64,000 nucleotides of DNA from Burhinus oedicnemus (Eukaryota > Chordata > Aves > Charadriiformes > Burhinidae): the NCBI GenBank assembly GCA_008921705.1, contig VFFE01007631.1, positions 1,304,106 through 1,368,105 on the forward strand, in the 5' to 3' direction. This document shows positions 36,601-49,529 of the stretch, piece by piece. Each line of letters begins with the position of its first letter. Within the stretch, counting starts at the first letter, position 1. Both the position numbers and the translations under genes were made by a program. Under the pieces are notes generated by a model. That model saw nothing but the letters and a program-made list of their open reading frames with translations. It made no database searches and was not told the DNA's origin.

Positions 36601-38080
36601 AAGAAAATAATTCCAGAACAAATACAGAACTAGGAAAAGGATTTGCCATACTGAGAAAAAAAAAATTATTTTTTTTGCATATTATTCTAAGAAGAATGTC
36701 ATGTTGTCTACTGCAAAACATTGTCATGTGTTTTTTCTGCATTTTTTTCCTCTTTCTTTTAGAAATGGGTAATTGTATGTTCAGCTGCCCTTGGGTCATC
36801 AGGGAGAAAACAGCATGTAGTTCCACTTCTGTCCACTGCAGTAAAGTTTATCTCATTTCAGTTTCTCCATTACCATCTCTTATGCCTCTCACTAAAACTA
36901 GCATAGTAATACCAATGTAAACAATTCAGGCACAGGGATGGCATACTTGTGTTTTATTTGACTCAGACGAACACCTTAAATGAAACCTTTTTCTGTATAT
37001 GTTAATAAAGAAACCAAAAGAAACTTGAGGTGAAAAAAAAGGCCTTCACCTACTACTTTGTTTCACCCATTGCTTTGTCTAAAACTCCAAGGAACTCAGA
37101 ACTGAATGTGAATTTGATGTCAAAAGACCATAAGTAGCTCTAAACTTTCTGATGCTTGCAAAATGATACAGTAATTGAATCAAAAAAGCATTTGTAGGGT
37201 CTGGGTGTGTGTTTGGGTTTTTTTTTAAAGTAATTGCATTATATGTGAGTGACTGCCAAATCAAGGTCTGCTTGGTGCAGTATCCTGTCTCATAGGTGCT
37301 TAGAGAAGAATATAGGAAAATGGTAGGCATGTGATAGTCCCCCTGAGCCACAAGCCAAGGACTTCCTGAGTCGGAGGGTGGTTTCTATGTATTTAACAGC
37401 CTTTAATGGATTTTTCTTCCATTTTTCTCCAGACTGAGGACTGGACTTTGCTCTTTTGCTTCTGGTTTTCCTGTAGCACTTTGATTTGCCTATTGTTCTC
37501 TCAAAAAATTTCTTGGGTTTTAAAAATTGAGCCATGTGGTTAAGCCTTTTTAAGCTGTTATTTTAAACAGAAGGCCTGCCAAGAAACAGCCCAAAGCCTG
37601 TGATCTAGGATTCCCCAAAAGACTTATTTAGTGGAGGGTTTGCATGTACCCATTTATGCCTAAATACGTGGCTCTAATATTTTGAAAATGCCTTCCATGA
37701 AAAATTATAATGTTTTTCTAGATACCTAAAAATGACTGTAAGAGATTTGAACAGATTTGAAAAAAATGCCTCTTGTGACAGTTCATCATTGTTTTGCTGG
37801 TATAGTTGGGAAGGAATCTGTTTTTGACAAATTCATTTCCACTGCAGTTACTTCTGGCCAGGGAAGGTTGAACAGTGATTCTACTGACTCTAAAATTATC
37901 GGTAGGTCCCTAATTACTGGGAACGTTACCAAAGCTATGTATGTGTGTGGTTGTGTACTTCCAGATAGTCTTCCCCACTGGAAGATGCATTTCTACCTTG
38001 ATAACACCTAGTAATGTCCAGCAGCCCCCATCACCCCTCAAGGCAGGTCCAGTTGGTGGTGAGGCAGTAATGAGATTTAA
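33625..38080. other. non-coding stretch, no gene recognised
   Basis: It contains the A/C-rich tract at 35508-35600 and mixed T/A runs at 36655-36675. A strong polypyrimidine acceptor (T- and C-rich, ending TTTTAG at 36764) precedes a 48-codon plus frame with a GCA/GTAAAG donor-like site at 36841; I rate this as a weak exon candidate and recognise no product. Confidence 0.4.
35508..35600 (+). repeat. A/C-rich simple-sequence tract
   Basis: About 90 bases are composed almost only of A and C (AAACC, AAAACAACA and similar units). It is the complement of the G/T tracts found elsewhere, so this one is in the opposite orientation. Confidence 0.9.
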
Positions 38081-38111
38081 GCAGTGAGGGTTGATTCTTG
38101 CTTTATCTCAG

Positions 38112-38162
38112 CTGCCAAGCCTGCTCCCTGCAGCCATCCCTCTGGCTTCCCTCGGGAGGCAG
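38112..38162 (+). other. exon-like 51 bp segment with strong splice donor
   Basis: A pyrimidine-rich stretch ending in TTTATCTCAG (38111) precedes 51 bases that are open in at least two frames and end GGAGGCAG before GTAAGC (38163), a near-consensus donor. The length is exactly 17 codons, so the exon would keep frame. The surroundings (38080-38380) are GC- and CpG-richer than the flanks and carry long overlapping open frames on both strands. No protein is recognised, and it may be an untranslated or lncRNA exon. If part of a transcript from the CpG island at 17.9 kb, the direction agrees, but that link is speculation. Confidence 0.3.
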
Positions 38163-38169
38163 GTAAGCA

Positions 38170-41100
38170 GCACTCAGACGCACGACCTGCAAAACTTAGT
38201 CGCATGCAGGACTGGAGATACCCACTCAGCGCAGACACAGCTAATATCCCCTGCAGCATACACTCGCCTGGCCAACAAGGACTCTGGAGTCTGCCTTGCC
38301 TGGAAGGCAGGAGCTGTTGGAGCCTGGTTTGAATTGTCCTTGCAGTGTCCGTACCTGACTTGCCATCCATTTAGTGTTTAATCTGCTAGTGGAGTTTGAG
38401 TCTCACAGTTAAGGTTGCTAATGATTGATTAATCCATGTCAGTGTGGACAGAGCACACCAGACAGTTATAAACGAATTGCAACAATTTCTCTGATGCTAC
38501 CTTTCATAAAATGTACAGTCTGGGGCACGGATGAACAGCAGTGGTTCCATTTCTGGTCTTGACCCTAAGCTAATTAGGACACCTTTTTTTTTGCCTGGTG
38601 CAATGAGTTTTTGGGTTTTTTTGGTGTTGGGTCTTTTCTGTTTTGTTTGATGCTTGTTTTTTTTAAAGGAAAACAATTTATGGGACTTTCTGTAAATTCA
38701 TTGCCTTCTGTAGCCACGAGGGATTAATCAGAGGTGTGAGAGCCTCTTGAGAGGAATACATTATGTTTGCCAGTGTGCATGTGTGTGATAATGAGCTTTG
38801 TTCTGAGGTTTGTTTGGGTTTGCATGATTGTTTGTTTGGGGGTTTTTTTGTTTGTTTGTGTGGGGGTTTTTTTAAGGAGAAGAAGGTAGGGGTGATTGGA
38901 TACACTATGCCTTTCCAGTCTACGCTGTTCTTTAGTGCAAGGTGTAGCTGTTTGAAAAACAGAAATGCATGCTTAATATAATGCCTGTCTGATTTCTAAG
39001 AGAGGACAAGAGAAAGATCTGAGCTGGGATCAAGCTGCACAGTTTTCCATGACGATATTGTGGAATGAAGGTTAAGTTCTGCCTGTACAGGCGGCGGAGG
39101 CTCCTTCCCTTCACATGTTCCTACTGTATCTTGCTCTTGTAAGCATAGATGGTGCACCTTTAACAGAAGTGATCACTTCCAACACATGTGGACTTGTTGA
39201 GCTTGTATAGAATGCAGCCTTCAATAATACACTGATCATAACAATGACCATTTAGAAATAGGCTTTCTATTACAGTCCATTCCCGATGATCAACAGGTAG
39301 CTCTTCTGCATCCTGGCTACTATAAAGATAAGATATTAGGAAATCAGTAGCTAAGGAACTGGGAATTGTGCAGAGGCAAGATTTTGCTGTCCTGTCATCA
39401 GCAAAACTTACTAGAGGACTTCTTGGCAAATAGAAGTCAATTTGCCCTTATAACTGCATGCATTCATTTATCCAAACCATTTGGTGTTTGCTCCATGAAC
39501 ATCTGGAAGGAAGATGAGGGTGGATGTGGGGAGGAACGCTTTCAAAAGAAACAATCAATGCTAGAACAGAAATCAGAGCTTTTGCTTTTAAAGCAGCTTT
39601 CCTCTGAAACTGGAGACTAATGTGATTCCAGGCTGCTCAGATTCTAATGTTAACGTGTCTCTTTAGGTTTTGATGACAGTTAACATAAATATTAATGACA
39701 ATTTCATTAAAACTTCATTTCATACAGAAGTGGATTATTCTTTTTATTCGTTCCTTTGTGCTAACTGTCGTTCCCTGTTGAATAGATGCAACATCATGCA
39801 AAATTGCCATATATGACAACTACTTTATTACGTGCATGGGAAACCAAAACATTTTTCGGATTACAAGCATTTGCACAGAGCTAGAGTAGGTTGAACCCAC
39901 ATCTGATGTAATGACTATTAACTTGAAATTAACCTGCAGAACAGGGTAGAAGTGTCACAGGAGAAACTGGAGGACAAAACTGAAGGACAACTAGTATAGA
40001 AGCTGAACAGAAGACTAGGATATTTTTAGTAAGACATTCTTCCTTTTGTTTCCTCCCTTTTTTCATATTTATTGCGCAGGGTTTCTTTTCCTCAAATATG
40101 CATGTCATGACAAAAGTAAAATTAATTTCCCTCTATGTGATTAATTTTAGGTTCACAGGGTGTTTTTCATCTTATGTATCTTGTTTGTGTTTATGTAGCA
40201 CTTGTTGATGGGCTAGCTAGTATCCTTCACGTTCTTTAATAGCTTTACTGTAAATGATTCCTTTACAGAAAACATATAAATACTGTGATTCCCAGCATGA
40301 TGATGTCACAGCACCTATAAATACTATAAGTACAGAAATGCATCCTTCTAAATGGAGAGTTTATAGTACTCTTGTGGATACCTTCCAGCCAGAGGATGAG
40401 CAGCTCATAAATCTTTTTTGACAGGATAAATAGGAAATCCATGATTCCTATCAAGTTCTGTAGAAAGACCCAGACACCCAAATCTATATGCCATACTTTG
40501 CCTTGTACAAGTTTGAAGCAGTAGCAGACTTAATTGTTATGCCCTGGGGAATCTTCAAAACTACTGTTGGCAGATACAAGTGATATTAACAAGACAAATA
40601 CGTCTCAGTATATTTACCAGGTGATTACTGTTGTTTCAAAAGTAGTAAATTATTGTATTTATTCATCTATGATGCTTCCATGGGAACAGGAGGCAAGCTG
40701 GATTTTATTATTTTTTTTTATTTTTTTGATTTGACAGAGGGTTAAGGGTAGGGAAGGGGGAAGAAGGAAGCAGGTTTGGGTAGTGCTATGGAAGCAATGA
40801 AGTTGCATAGTTTACGATTAACTCTGTTTCAACAGCAATATTTAAAATCACAAGGTTTTCATTCTGTGTATGCAAGTGATTTATAATGCCACATACCCTA
40901 TGTGATACCATATGTAGTCTCCAAATGTTTCATCTGTGTGTAGGCATTTTGGTTTTTAAATCACTGCAATATGTTGAGTAAGCGAAGGACTTACTGTATA
41001 ACTTGATTTTGTGTGTGTGTTTGTTTATATTTACAAAATGTTAAATATCCTATCTCCTTTCTCTCATCAGCACTTCTTTTTTCCTCCTGTTTCTTCTCAA

Positions 41101-42055
41101 CTCTTCCCCAGACATTATTGACTAACACTTAAATTGTGTGTCCCTATATGCTTTGACTTTGGTAGTAGTTGGCTTAATGAAACTAAATCAACCATACCAT
41201 TTTCGGCATAAAATCTTCAACCTAAAGCTGTTCATGAGAATGAAACAGTATCTTTCTCCTTTCTTCTCCAACCCACCCTGTTAGGGCTGAGTTAGCCCAT
41301 GCTTTGTAAACCTAAGCTTCATTTGAGGATGAGCAGATGTAGTCCTGACTAGTTGCATGGAGGCTCAGTGTGGGTAATGTGACCACTGATGTGCTAATTC
41401 TGCTTTTGCTTGCTTTCTCTCTCAGCTGGAAAATCCCCTAAAAGGTGTGTATAATGTTGAAACCTTTTTATGGGATTCATGAATTTATGGCAGTGAGATG
41501 CTACTTTTCCCATAATGTACAGGAGACCACAACTGAAATGGCAAAATCAAAGCCACAGTTAGTAGGAAATGCCAGAGTTAAATTTTAAAAATCAGTTAGG
41601 CCTCTGTGTATAATATCTTACAAGGTAGGTTGGATTGTATGATGTGTTTAATTTTTTTTGTCTGTGAAGCCTCACCTCATTTGCCAGATGGGCAGTGCTT
41701 GCTTGATGAGCAGCTACTTTGTTTTCTCTCCATCATTCATAGAGGTCTCTGAACTTCACCTGTTACATGCTCTTTAAAACCATCTTGGGAGACAGCATTA
41801 TTGGTTTTAGTGCTTATTCTGGTATCTGCATACTACAAGATAATTATTTTCAGAAAAATGTTGTGAACTGAGGTGATAGTACTGGAAATAACACATGAAA
41901 TTACCTCCTTTGGGTTCTATTTTGTAATGCCTAAGGAATTTGGGTTTTTTCTTCATTTTTAGCATACTTAGCATTAGTTAACACTATACATAAAAAACAT
42001 GTTTATAACACTTATTCTTTATATATAGAAGCACTATTCTCATTAAGCAGTTCCC
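38170..42055. other. non-coding stretch, no gene recognised
   Basis: G/T-rich tracts occur at 38606-38663 and 38807-38876. A possible antisense MIR remnant lies at about 39868-39930 (GCACAGAGCTAG ... GAACCCACATCT). Open frames reach 89 codons and have no recognisable domain. Confidence 0.45.
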
Positions 42056-42059
42056 AGAG

Positions 42060-42225
42060 TACAAGCACAATTCCCAGCTGCAGCTGTGAGGACTCAGCAC
42101 TTCTGCAAATCATGTTTCAGGCTGAACATGAAATTGGGGAACACATGATGAGTAGCCAGCAGTAAAACACTCAGTTTAAGTGACTTGCCTAGCTTGACAT
42201 AGGTACATTAATTCTAACAGAGTAA
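42060..42225. repeat. possible ancient interspersed repeat remnants
   Basis: GCTGTGAGGACTCAGCACTT (about 42084-42103) followed by CTGCAAATCATG resembles a sauropsid repeat that I remember reading 'gctcagcacctctgaaaatcagg'. About 70 bp later TTTAAGTGACTTGCCTAG (about 42174-42191) resembles antisense MIR. Both are short and eroded, and the assignment is from memory. Confidence 0.35.
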
Positions 42226-42229
42226 GAAC

Positions 42230-45200
42230 TAACGTTGTGGTCTGTTTTTCTTTTTTCCTCCATAAATTTTCCCCTCCCTTTCCCTTCATCCCTTCTGACC
42301 ACAGAAGAATGGGGAGACTCCAGGAAACTTTCATACTAAATGCGGAGGGATTAGCTCAGCAAGCACAGACCTGGCCTCCTCTTCCCATCATATCCATGAT
42401 TCTTCTTTACCCATTGATCCTTGCTTCCACCCTACTTGTTATCATTTTTTTGTTGTCGCTGTTCTTCTGACAGATTAGTTCAAGTTTTCCCTCCTTAATC
42501 TTCTTACCCCATTACTTGTTTCCCTTGTTCAGCCTGCTCCTGCTCTGGCTGCCTGGTTTTTCTGACACATCTGCAATTATAGAAAGAACATCTTTTTTAG
42601 TTCTGCAGGAAATTTCTACACAACTATACAGCATTTTCAGCTAACTCAAGACTCCTATTAGTCAAGAGAACATTTAGAATAAAAGTCTCACAGCACTTTT
42701 TGAGACAGCGTAGTTGCAAGGATAAAAATCAACGTAGAACTTGGCTCAGTGTCAGTGATAGGATGCCTGTGTTTGATACTGGGCTTCCAAATACTTCTGG
42801 GTTTTGCTACACTTGTGCTCCCTGGACATGCCTGTTTTGAGCAGGAAAGAAGCTTGAGAAAGTTTTTAAAATTTCCCTTGTATGGCAATGGGCAAGCCTT
42901 CAGATTTCTGTGTCAACAAAATAGCATTAGGTGAACGCTTCTGGCAAAGCCTGGAAAAACACACTGCGTTTATTGCTTGGTATAGTAGAGTATTCTGTTG
43001 GTGTGATTGGTAGGAGGCTCGAGAAGGGATAAAAGGTTTTAGAGAGTGTTATCTTACATGGTAATGTTTTGGAAATATCTGCTGTCAGTCAGATCAAGTC
43101 CTTTGCAAAGACAAAGAATTTGTGTCTCAGAAATGTTTTCAGGAGCCTTGGGGATAAACGATTTCTGTCAGAGATGATTTAGCAGCATCTGGAGGGGAAG
43201 TGATTCCAGCTGATGCACCATAATCCTCATCCCAAACACTCCCTTAATTATTTCTGTGGAATTCTAACAAGACAGTCCCAGGGGGCTGCCTCGCCGCTAG
43301 CTCTCCCCACAGACACCCAGCCAGAACACCACATGCACAAATCTAGAGCATCTGCTCTAGAATCACACAGATGTATCTAATAGCAGAGGCTAGCAACGGC
43401 CTTAAATGGGACTTGCATAGGCTTATGTGGTGAAACAGTCATCTCTTTCTGTTCTTATGGTTACTTTCTGGTAAATCAGAAAAAAAAAAGGCAGATAAAA
43501 AGTGTGAAAGTGCTCAAATTTTTTTCTGATAACCACCTGATATTTCCTTTCCTTTCTAATATAACTGTAGTTAACTAGTAGATGCCAAATAGAGGATTTG
43601 GAAAATGTCTTATCTTCCTGCAAAGTCTTTCCTATTAGCACCGTGTTTCTACTGGAGAGAACACATTCTACGTAACTGTTGTCATCTGATGATCACACTC
43701 TTACTTACCATCTGTCATCGAAACACCAAGTTAATTGTCAGATATATCAGTTTCATAGCTCTGCAGCTGCCCATTTTGAAGACCTCCATCTTACATACTA
43801 CTTGGTTTGCATGCATTGTCTGTGTATCTTGGAAGTCATATACTTCCACTTGTTGTCTTTGACAGACAGTTGGCAATAGCCTAGTGAGAAACTGCAGAAG
43901 TACATAACCCTGACTGCATAAGGGACCCTGTAAGAGATCTGCGGCCAGCAGAACCACATGGAGATGAATAAAACCGTGTCTGCACACTTAACCCCAACTA
44001 CAATTTGTAAAAAAAAATGGATTTCGGATTTCCAAAATCAGCTTTTTTGTTTCTTTTTTTCTCCCCATGTGCAATTTCTACCGTCATGATAATCTTTCAC
44101 GTACTCTTACTGCATTTCTACCAGCATGCTAAAGCACACTTTAGCCTTGCCTTTGATATCGAAACCTTGCCCAGGTTTTACATTGCTGGTCCTCTGACTC
44201 CAGCTGAAGGGAAGGAACTGCCTTCCTTTACATCATCAGAATTTTCCCTGCCTTCTCACAAAACATGGTGGAGACACTGGGAATATTGATTTCCAGCTTA
44301 AACAATATTACTTGTTCATTCGTACCTTCTTGACCTCGTGATTAGCCTGACAACAGCATCCAGCCACGCACTTTCTTTTGTATCCCCCAATTCTTATGAG
44401 AGCATCTCTTCTGCTTCCTCTGCTGAGTCAGGATCAACAGACCCAGACTCTGGCATGCATCTGGCTGTGTCATAGAGCTGGTAAGAGCACTGCATCAGAT
44501 CTCAGAGTGCTTGTGAAGGGTGAGGTAAAGAGCTGGAGCAACACAGCAATGTGAAGGAACGAAGCCTGAGATAATACCTACTCCAGCAATTCTTAAAGAG
44601 GTGGGACCAGCTTAGGCCACTCCGTGAATTGTTTGTGTGAACACTAGGATAGGACATGGTATATCTAATGGTGGACATTTTGGTCCAGTAGGTAAGGCTA
44701 ACTGTGCACTTACAGGTGGTTTTATAAAACATGCAAAAAGAAATTAATAACGGTACTCTGATCCCCCCTTCAGATTTTTCCGACTCAGTGGCCAGCTAGT
44801 CTGTGGTGTTGGAAATCCAGATTTCTGTTGGTTTTGTTGAGAAGAGGGAGGTAATTCTCATCATGTAATTGATGCTATTGTGTGCTCACTTTATATGTAT
44901 ATATATAGTGCCCATACATCTGGGCATCTGATAAGTCTGGCATCTGTATTTAAAACTTACCACTTCCACTGCAGCCAGACATAGCAGGTTACGCGCTTTG
45001 TAGGAAATTCAAACTAAAGGTCTTAGGTTACTGTCAGATGATTTGAAAATATTCTGTTCCTTTCACTGAAAGAAGCTTGTGAAGTAGTTCATGGAAACTT
45101 TTAAGTATTTCAAGATTTATCCTCCTGTTTTTTACGCATGGTTAAAACCAGTGAACTTACAACAAGGCCTTTTAGCTTGGATGGCAGTCTTTCCTTTTGT

Positions 45201-45455
45201 GAAGATCAATCCTAAATGCCCTACATGGGTTTTGTATTTTGTAACATTTTGCACAACCTTATTTTTTATTCAGCTTCACTGATATGAGTAATTCTCTGAA
45301 TTAAACTGAGATAACGCTAGGTTTGTGTGGAATAAACATCGCTTTAGAATAGGGAAGGAAGAGTAATTGAAAGAGATGTTCACTGACATTTTCATATCAA
45401 ACAAAGTAATGCTCTGTGACTGTGCCAGCAAATATTATTTTCCAGCTCTGTCAAA
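42230..45455. other. non-coding stretch, no gene recognised
   Basis: Open frames at 43605-43987 and 44017-44289 (about 90 codons) have chance-like composition. A short TA repeat lies at 44891-44908. I see nothing I can name. Confidence 0.5.
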
Positions 45456-45463
45456 CAATGCCT

Positions 45464-45905
45464 CTAATGTAGCAGTGCACTAACTATTAATCCTAGGTCG
45501 ATAACTACAGTCCTGTTTTTCTTGTCTCTGTCCCTGGTGAGTCCAGTCATCAGTTTCTTTGGCCCCACACACCCCTGTTGAAAGAGCATGTGTTCTTGAG
45601 GCCTTATCAGTTTGCAGCCGGGCAGAAAGTGTTTGAGCTTATCTGTGTGCTCCAGCAGCTCCACCAACCAGCACATTGTGTTGGGTGTTTTCAGGACATC
45701 TACCTTGGCATCCAGCTGTGGTTGGATGTTTCTCCCTAGTGTTGGCAGTAAGTAGGACAGAGCACTCTCTTTCTGCTCCTCCTCTTTTGTCTGACTTTCT
45801 GGTTTTCTTGCTTGGGTGCCTACAACAGGTCTTACGTAGCTGAGCTGCCCTTGCATAGTCCCTGGCATGGAGAGCTGAGCTGTGCCTGTGTTCTTGCATC
45901 TGCAC
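45464..45905 (-). other. GC-richer block with two overlapping minus-strand frames, unrecognised
   Basis: On the minus strand a 134-codon frame (45868 to 45464) and an 88-codon frame (45905 to 45639) overlap in a block richer in GC than its flanks. The longer product is rich in Lys, Glu, Gln and Arg in its first half, with a segment like LVELLEHTDKLKHFLPG near its middle, and is less hydrophobic than the chance frames around it. No known domain is recognised. It could be a decayed coding exon, part of an unrecognised interspersed repeat such as a solo LTR, or chance. No TG...CA ends or flanking duplication could be made out. Confidence 0.25.
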
Positions 45906-45909
45906 TTCT

Positions 45910-48900
45910 GCCTAGCCCGTGAATCTGTGCATTGCCATAAAGCTGTAGTTTCTCATCCTCTGATCCCTTTTTCTTTTCTTTTTTTTTTTTTTTTTAATCT
46001 GGTCTTCTATCTTTTTGTCCTCAACAAACCTGTAGGTACAACAGTACTTATGCAAATGAGCATAGGTACAGTACATTTCTACTTCCTCTCAAGTCTATAT
46101 GGTCTGTGCCTCAATGGTACAACTTTTTTCTTTCCCTGCAACACTCCATTTTTCTTTCCCAGTCCCCTGTATATAGCCTGCATAAAATGTCCATCCTGAG
46201 AAAATATTCTAAACTCCCACCATTGCTGGAAAGCTCCTACTGTTTCTCACCTATATGAACAGGATGCTGCTTCTAGCCAGTCTTTTTTCCCCCTTTCTTT
46301 CTTTGTTTTTCCCTACTTAGTTCCCTGAAGTGCCATGTAATGAATGGAGTTAGAGACAGAAAAAGACCTTCTTTGACCTGAAATATTGTTTCCTACAGTA
46401 TATTTGTTACTACTTCATTGAGTCATGTTCCAAACATCTCACAAGATGGGATTCCTTCTGGAGACAGTTCTGTGGTCTAATTCATCTTGTTTTTCTCCTC
46501 TGCTGTTCAGCCTCAATGGCCCACTTTTTTAAATGGCTTCCCATTACTTATAGTTATATCCTCTTAGGCCATTGCACTATCTTCTTGCTTTCTACACTTC
46601 CCATGCCCTTTCAGTACTCCTGTTGACATTTTTATGCCTGATTCATTACGGCTGTGCCAAGTTGCATTTCGTTGGGGTCAAATTTGCCTCCGAGTTGGTG
46701 ATTTTGATGCAGAGGTATAATAGAGCAAAACTGACACTTGGCACTGTGCAGGTCTCAACTGTTCTTTTAACTTTTTGAATACCCATGCTCTTTTCTGTTT
46801 CTGTGTACTCACCCACTGTTCTGTGCATTTCTTTCCTGTTGTACTCCAGTGAGTTCCCTGCCACACTAATAGTGTTTTTTTCTCTTCCTCCCAGCTTCCT
46901 GCTTTAAGGTACAAAGTGGACTTCACAGACCTTTCAAATTCTTGTGGCCACGAACCTGCTTATTTTAAAAGTGGACTAATCTTAACAATTTACCAGTAAC
47001 CTTTAGCCTGCAGAGTTATCATAATTGCTTCTGAGTATATTTAGAACAAAACTAAAATCCTGCCTAAATGACAGCCTGAAATATTCCAGCTGAGTGATAA
47101 GCATGTTCATCTTAAGAACTACTAACATTTATTCTTTCAGCAGTGTTTGCTCACTTCAGACTTTTATTAATTTTAAAAAACATATTCTTAATGCTCATGT
47201 AGTAGCAAGCAGAATTTGGCTTCTACTCCATCTTCCATACTCTCTCTGTTGTTAATGAATTTATTTATGTACATATCTAATCTAAAAGCAAAGGCAATCA
47301 ATTGCAGACTATTGGAGCCTTTGAAATGATTAAAATTATAATGACATAAAAGACGAAACTAGCAAATATTCTGTTGCAACTTTAACTGTTGTCTTGATCT
47401 GTACCAAGCTATTATATAGTCCTGTCTCAAAATCCAGGGTAAAGAGAGAATTTGTAAAGGTAGAAACCAGTGGAAATAGAGGGATTTGGAATAATTTCCC
47501 AATTTGACACAAGAGCCATTACAGTCCCTGGTATTTTACAAACTTTTACTGATCCTGTTGGTCCTTTATGTCCAGAAATACAAAGGACAAGGTGCAGATA
47601 TTCTGGCAGTAGATTGCAGATGAGGGAAGGAAAGAAAGCTGCTAGCTTCCACTCACCTTTGCTCTCTTGGTAAATTTGAGGGATAACCTCTGTTAAAGCA
47701 GCCTTCCAACCTCAGCAGAATTAGAGTGATGCAGATATTATAACAGAATAATATGCAGTTGTAAAGGATGTTTGCAGTCTTTTGGCCACCCAAAGATGGG
47801 AGAAGAATCATTGATGGTATTGCTATAGGATGATCCAGTGTTTCTTACAGTTCAAGATGAGAATCTAGAAAGCATAAGGAGTCACTGGTGCCTTCAGCTG
47901 TGTAAGAGTAATGTAATCCTTGCTGCACCTTTCCAGCTGATTATCCCACTAGCACCAGGTTGGTAAAGTGGTTTAGTATCGGGCAGGAAAAGCTTATGGC
48001 TGTGTGTGGTGAGCATGCTGAGAAGATCAGAGTGCTGTGGACCACTTGGAAGAGAAAGGAATAAAGTCATCAAATAGCCTGTCTTGAAGGTTTTGAGACC
48101 AACTACCAAGCTGTAATGAATCACTATATGATAGATTAAGATAGCGTCAGGCTTGCTTTTGTTTTAACTTTTTTTTTCTTTAGGAGACAGTTTATATATA
48201 ATACCTGATATGAAAAAAAAGATGAGGAACTACTCTGAGAAGTGCCTGGGTGCAACCTGAATAATCTCATGAGAAATGGAAGATTAGATTCTGGGTGTCA
48301 GTTGCCACTGTCAGGAGATGGGTATACTGAGGGGCAGGTATGCACAGCTACCTTGGTGGGAGTTGGCACTCGTAAGAGGAACTCTTGTGTTATCCACTAA
48401 CACAGGACTTTGTCTGTGATGATGATCTTTTCCATAAGTTTGAATAACAAGTTTATGGTACAAGCATGTCTGGTGCGTCTCCAAGGGACAGGGTCTCCCT
48501 GCTTGCGCACATCCTCTGAAGGTTACTTACATGCAAGGACAGAAGACCTCTCTGCTTCAGATTTTTCCTCCAGAGTATGTCTGTGACTATGAAATATTCT
48601 TCTCTCTTGAGTGTAGTAATATACCGCATCTCAATATATCATATCACTACCTTTTAAAATACAGTGTACCAAAGCATAAATACACAGCGGGAGCTCTTTT
48701 TAGTAGTACGTGACTTTTAGTAGTGTGCTACCTTTTTATCTTTCTTATGCTTAGAAGGGTTTTGTGCAGGGTGGGTTGCTTTTCTTTTTAGGTGGGGTTT
48801 TTGCGGTTGGATTTTGTTTGTTTGTTTCTTTGTTTCCCCCTGTTTGGAAAGTACCAGGCAATTGTCTATGTTGGCAAGAAATAACAGAGAGAGAGGTGAT

Positions 48901-49455
48901 GATTTATGATGCGACCAGACTGCTATCCTTCACCTCTATGTGATAAGCCTGGGGCTGGGGTGTGCAACAGAACAGCTACTGATGGTGGGCAATCTCCTGC
49001 CTTGTTACCTTAGAGCTTAAGGTTCTTACTTTTGTCTATAAAATAACAGCAAGAAAGATCCAAGTAAACTTGATTGAGTGGTGTATAATTTTTCAACATA
49101 CTGGATATATCATCCTTTGGGAAGAATCTCATGGTGTAAAAACAAATCTCTGACATATTTAAAAGGTTTGAAACTGGATAGCACTTAGCAAGCTAGTCAA
49201 TCATTTTCCTGTTTCTGTTAGAGCTACATTAATGGCTGCTTTGATCCGCTGGGGATTTCACTGAGATATACTGGTCATGTGCAATGCATCCATAGGTACT
49301 GAAACCTATATTGGTCTTCCTCCTCCGTAGCACTGGAAGTATGAATTGCATTATAGGGTGTAGGCTTTCCATTATTTACTGGAATAAAATACAGATTTGA
49401 ATAGAAAATGATTCTGTCTTATTTGGCCAATTGGGGACATTTCCTTTTCCCTGAA
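45910..49455. other. non-coding stretch, no gene recognised
   Basis: T-rich run at 45979-45996 and G/T tract at 48768-48845. Frames up to 105 codons are T-run-driven or unremarkable. Confidence 0.5.
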
Positions 49456-49461
49456 AAAAAG

Positions 49462-49525
49462 CCACTGGTACATATCCTCAGCTGGAATAAATTAACATGG
49501 CTCCATTAAAGCCACTGGAACTGAA
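49462..49525. repeat. palindromic relic, left half and centre
   Basis: ACATATCCTCAGCTGG (about 49470-49485), AATAAATTAACATGGC and CTCCATTAAAGCCACTGG (about 49501-49518) follow the order of a palindromic sauropsid repeat that I remember as '...atcctcagctggtgtaaattggcatagctccattgaagtcaatgg...'. The right half is too decayed to pair. It overlaps the start of a 78-codon frame that I therefore do not treat as a gene. Confidence 0.45.
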
Positions 49526-49529
49526 CAAA

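Noticed and set aside
36767..36920. Frame beginning MGNCMFSC after a strong polypyrimidine acceptor
   Set aside because: The myristoylation-like start is suggestive, but the rest is unremarkable and the reading frame favoured by the acceptor is a different one.
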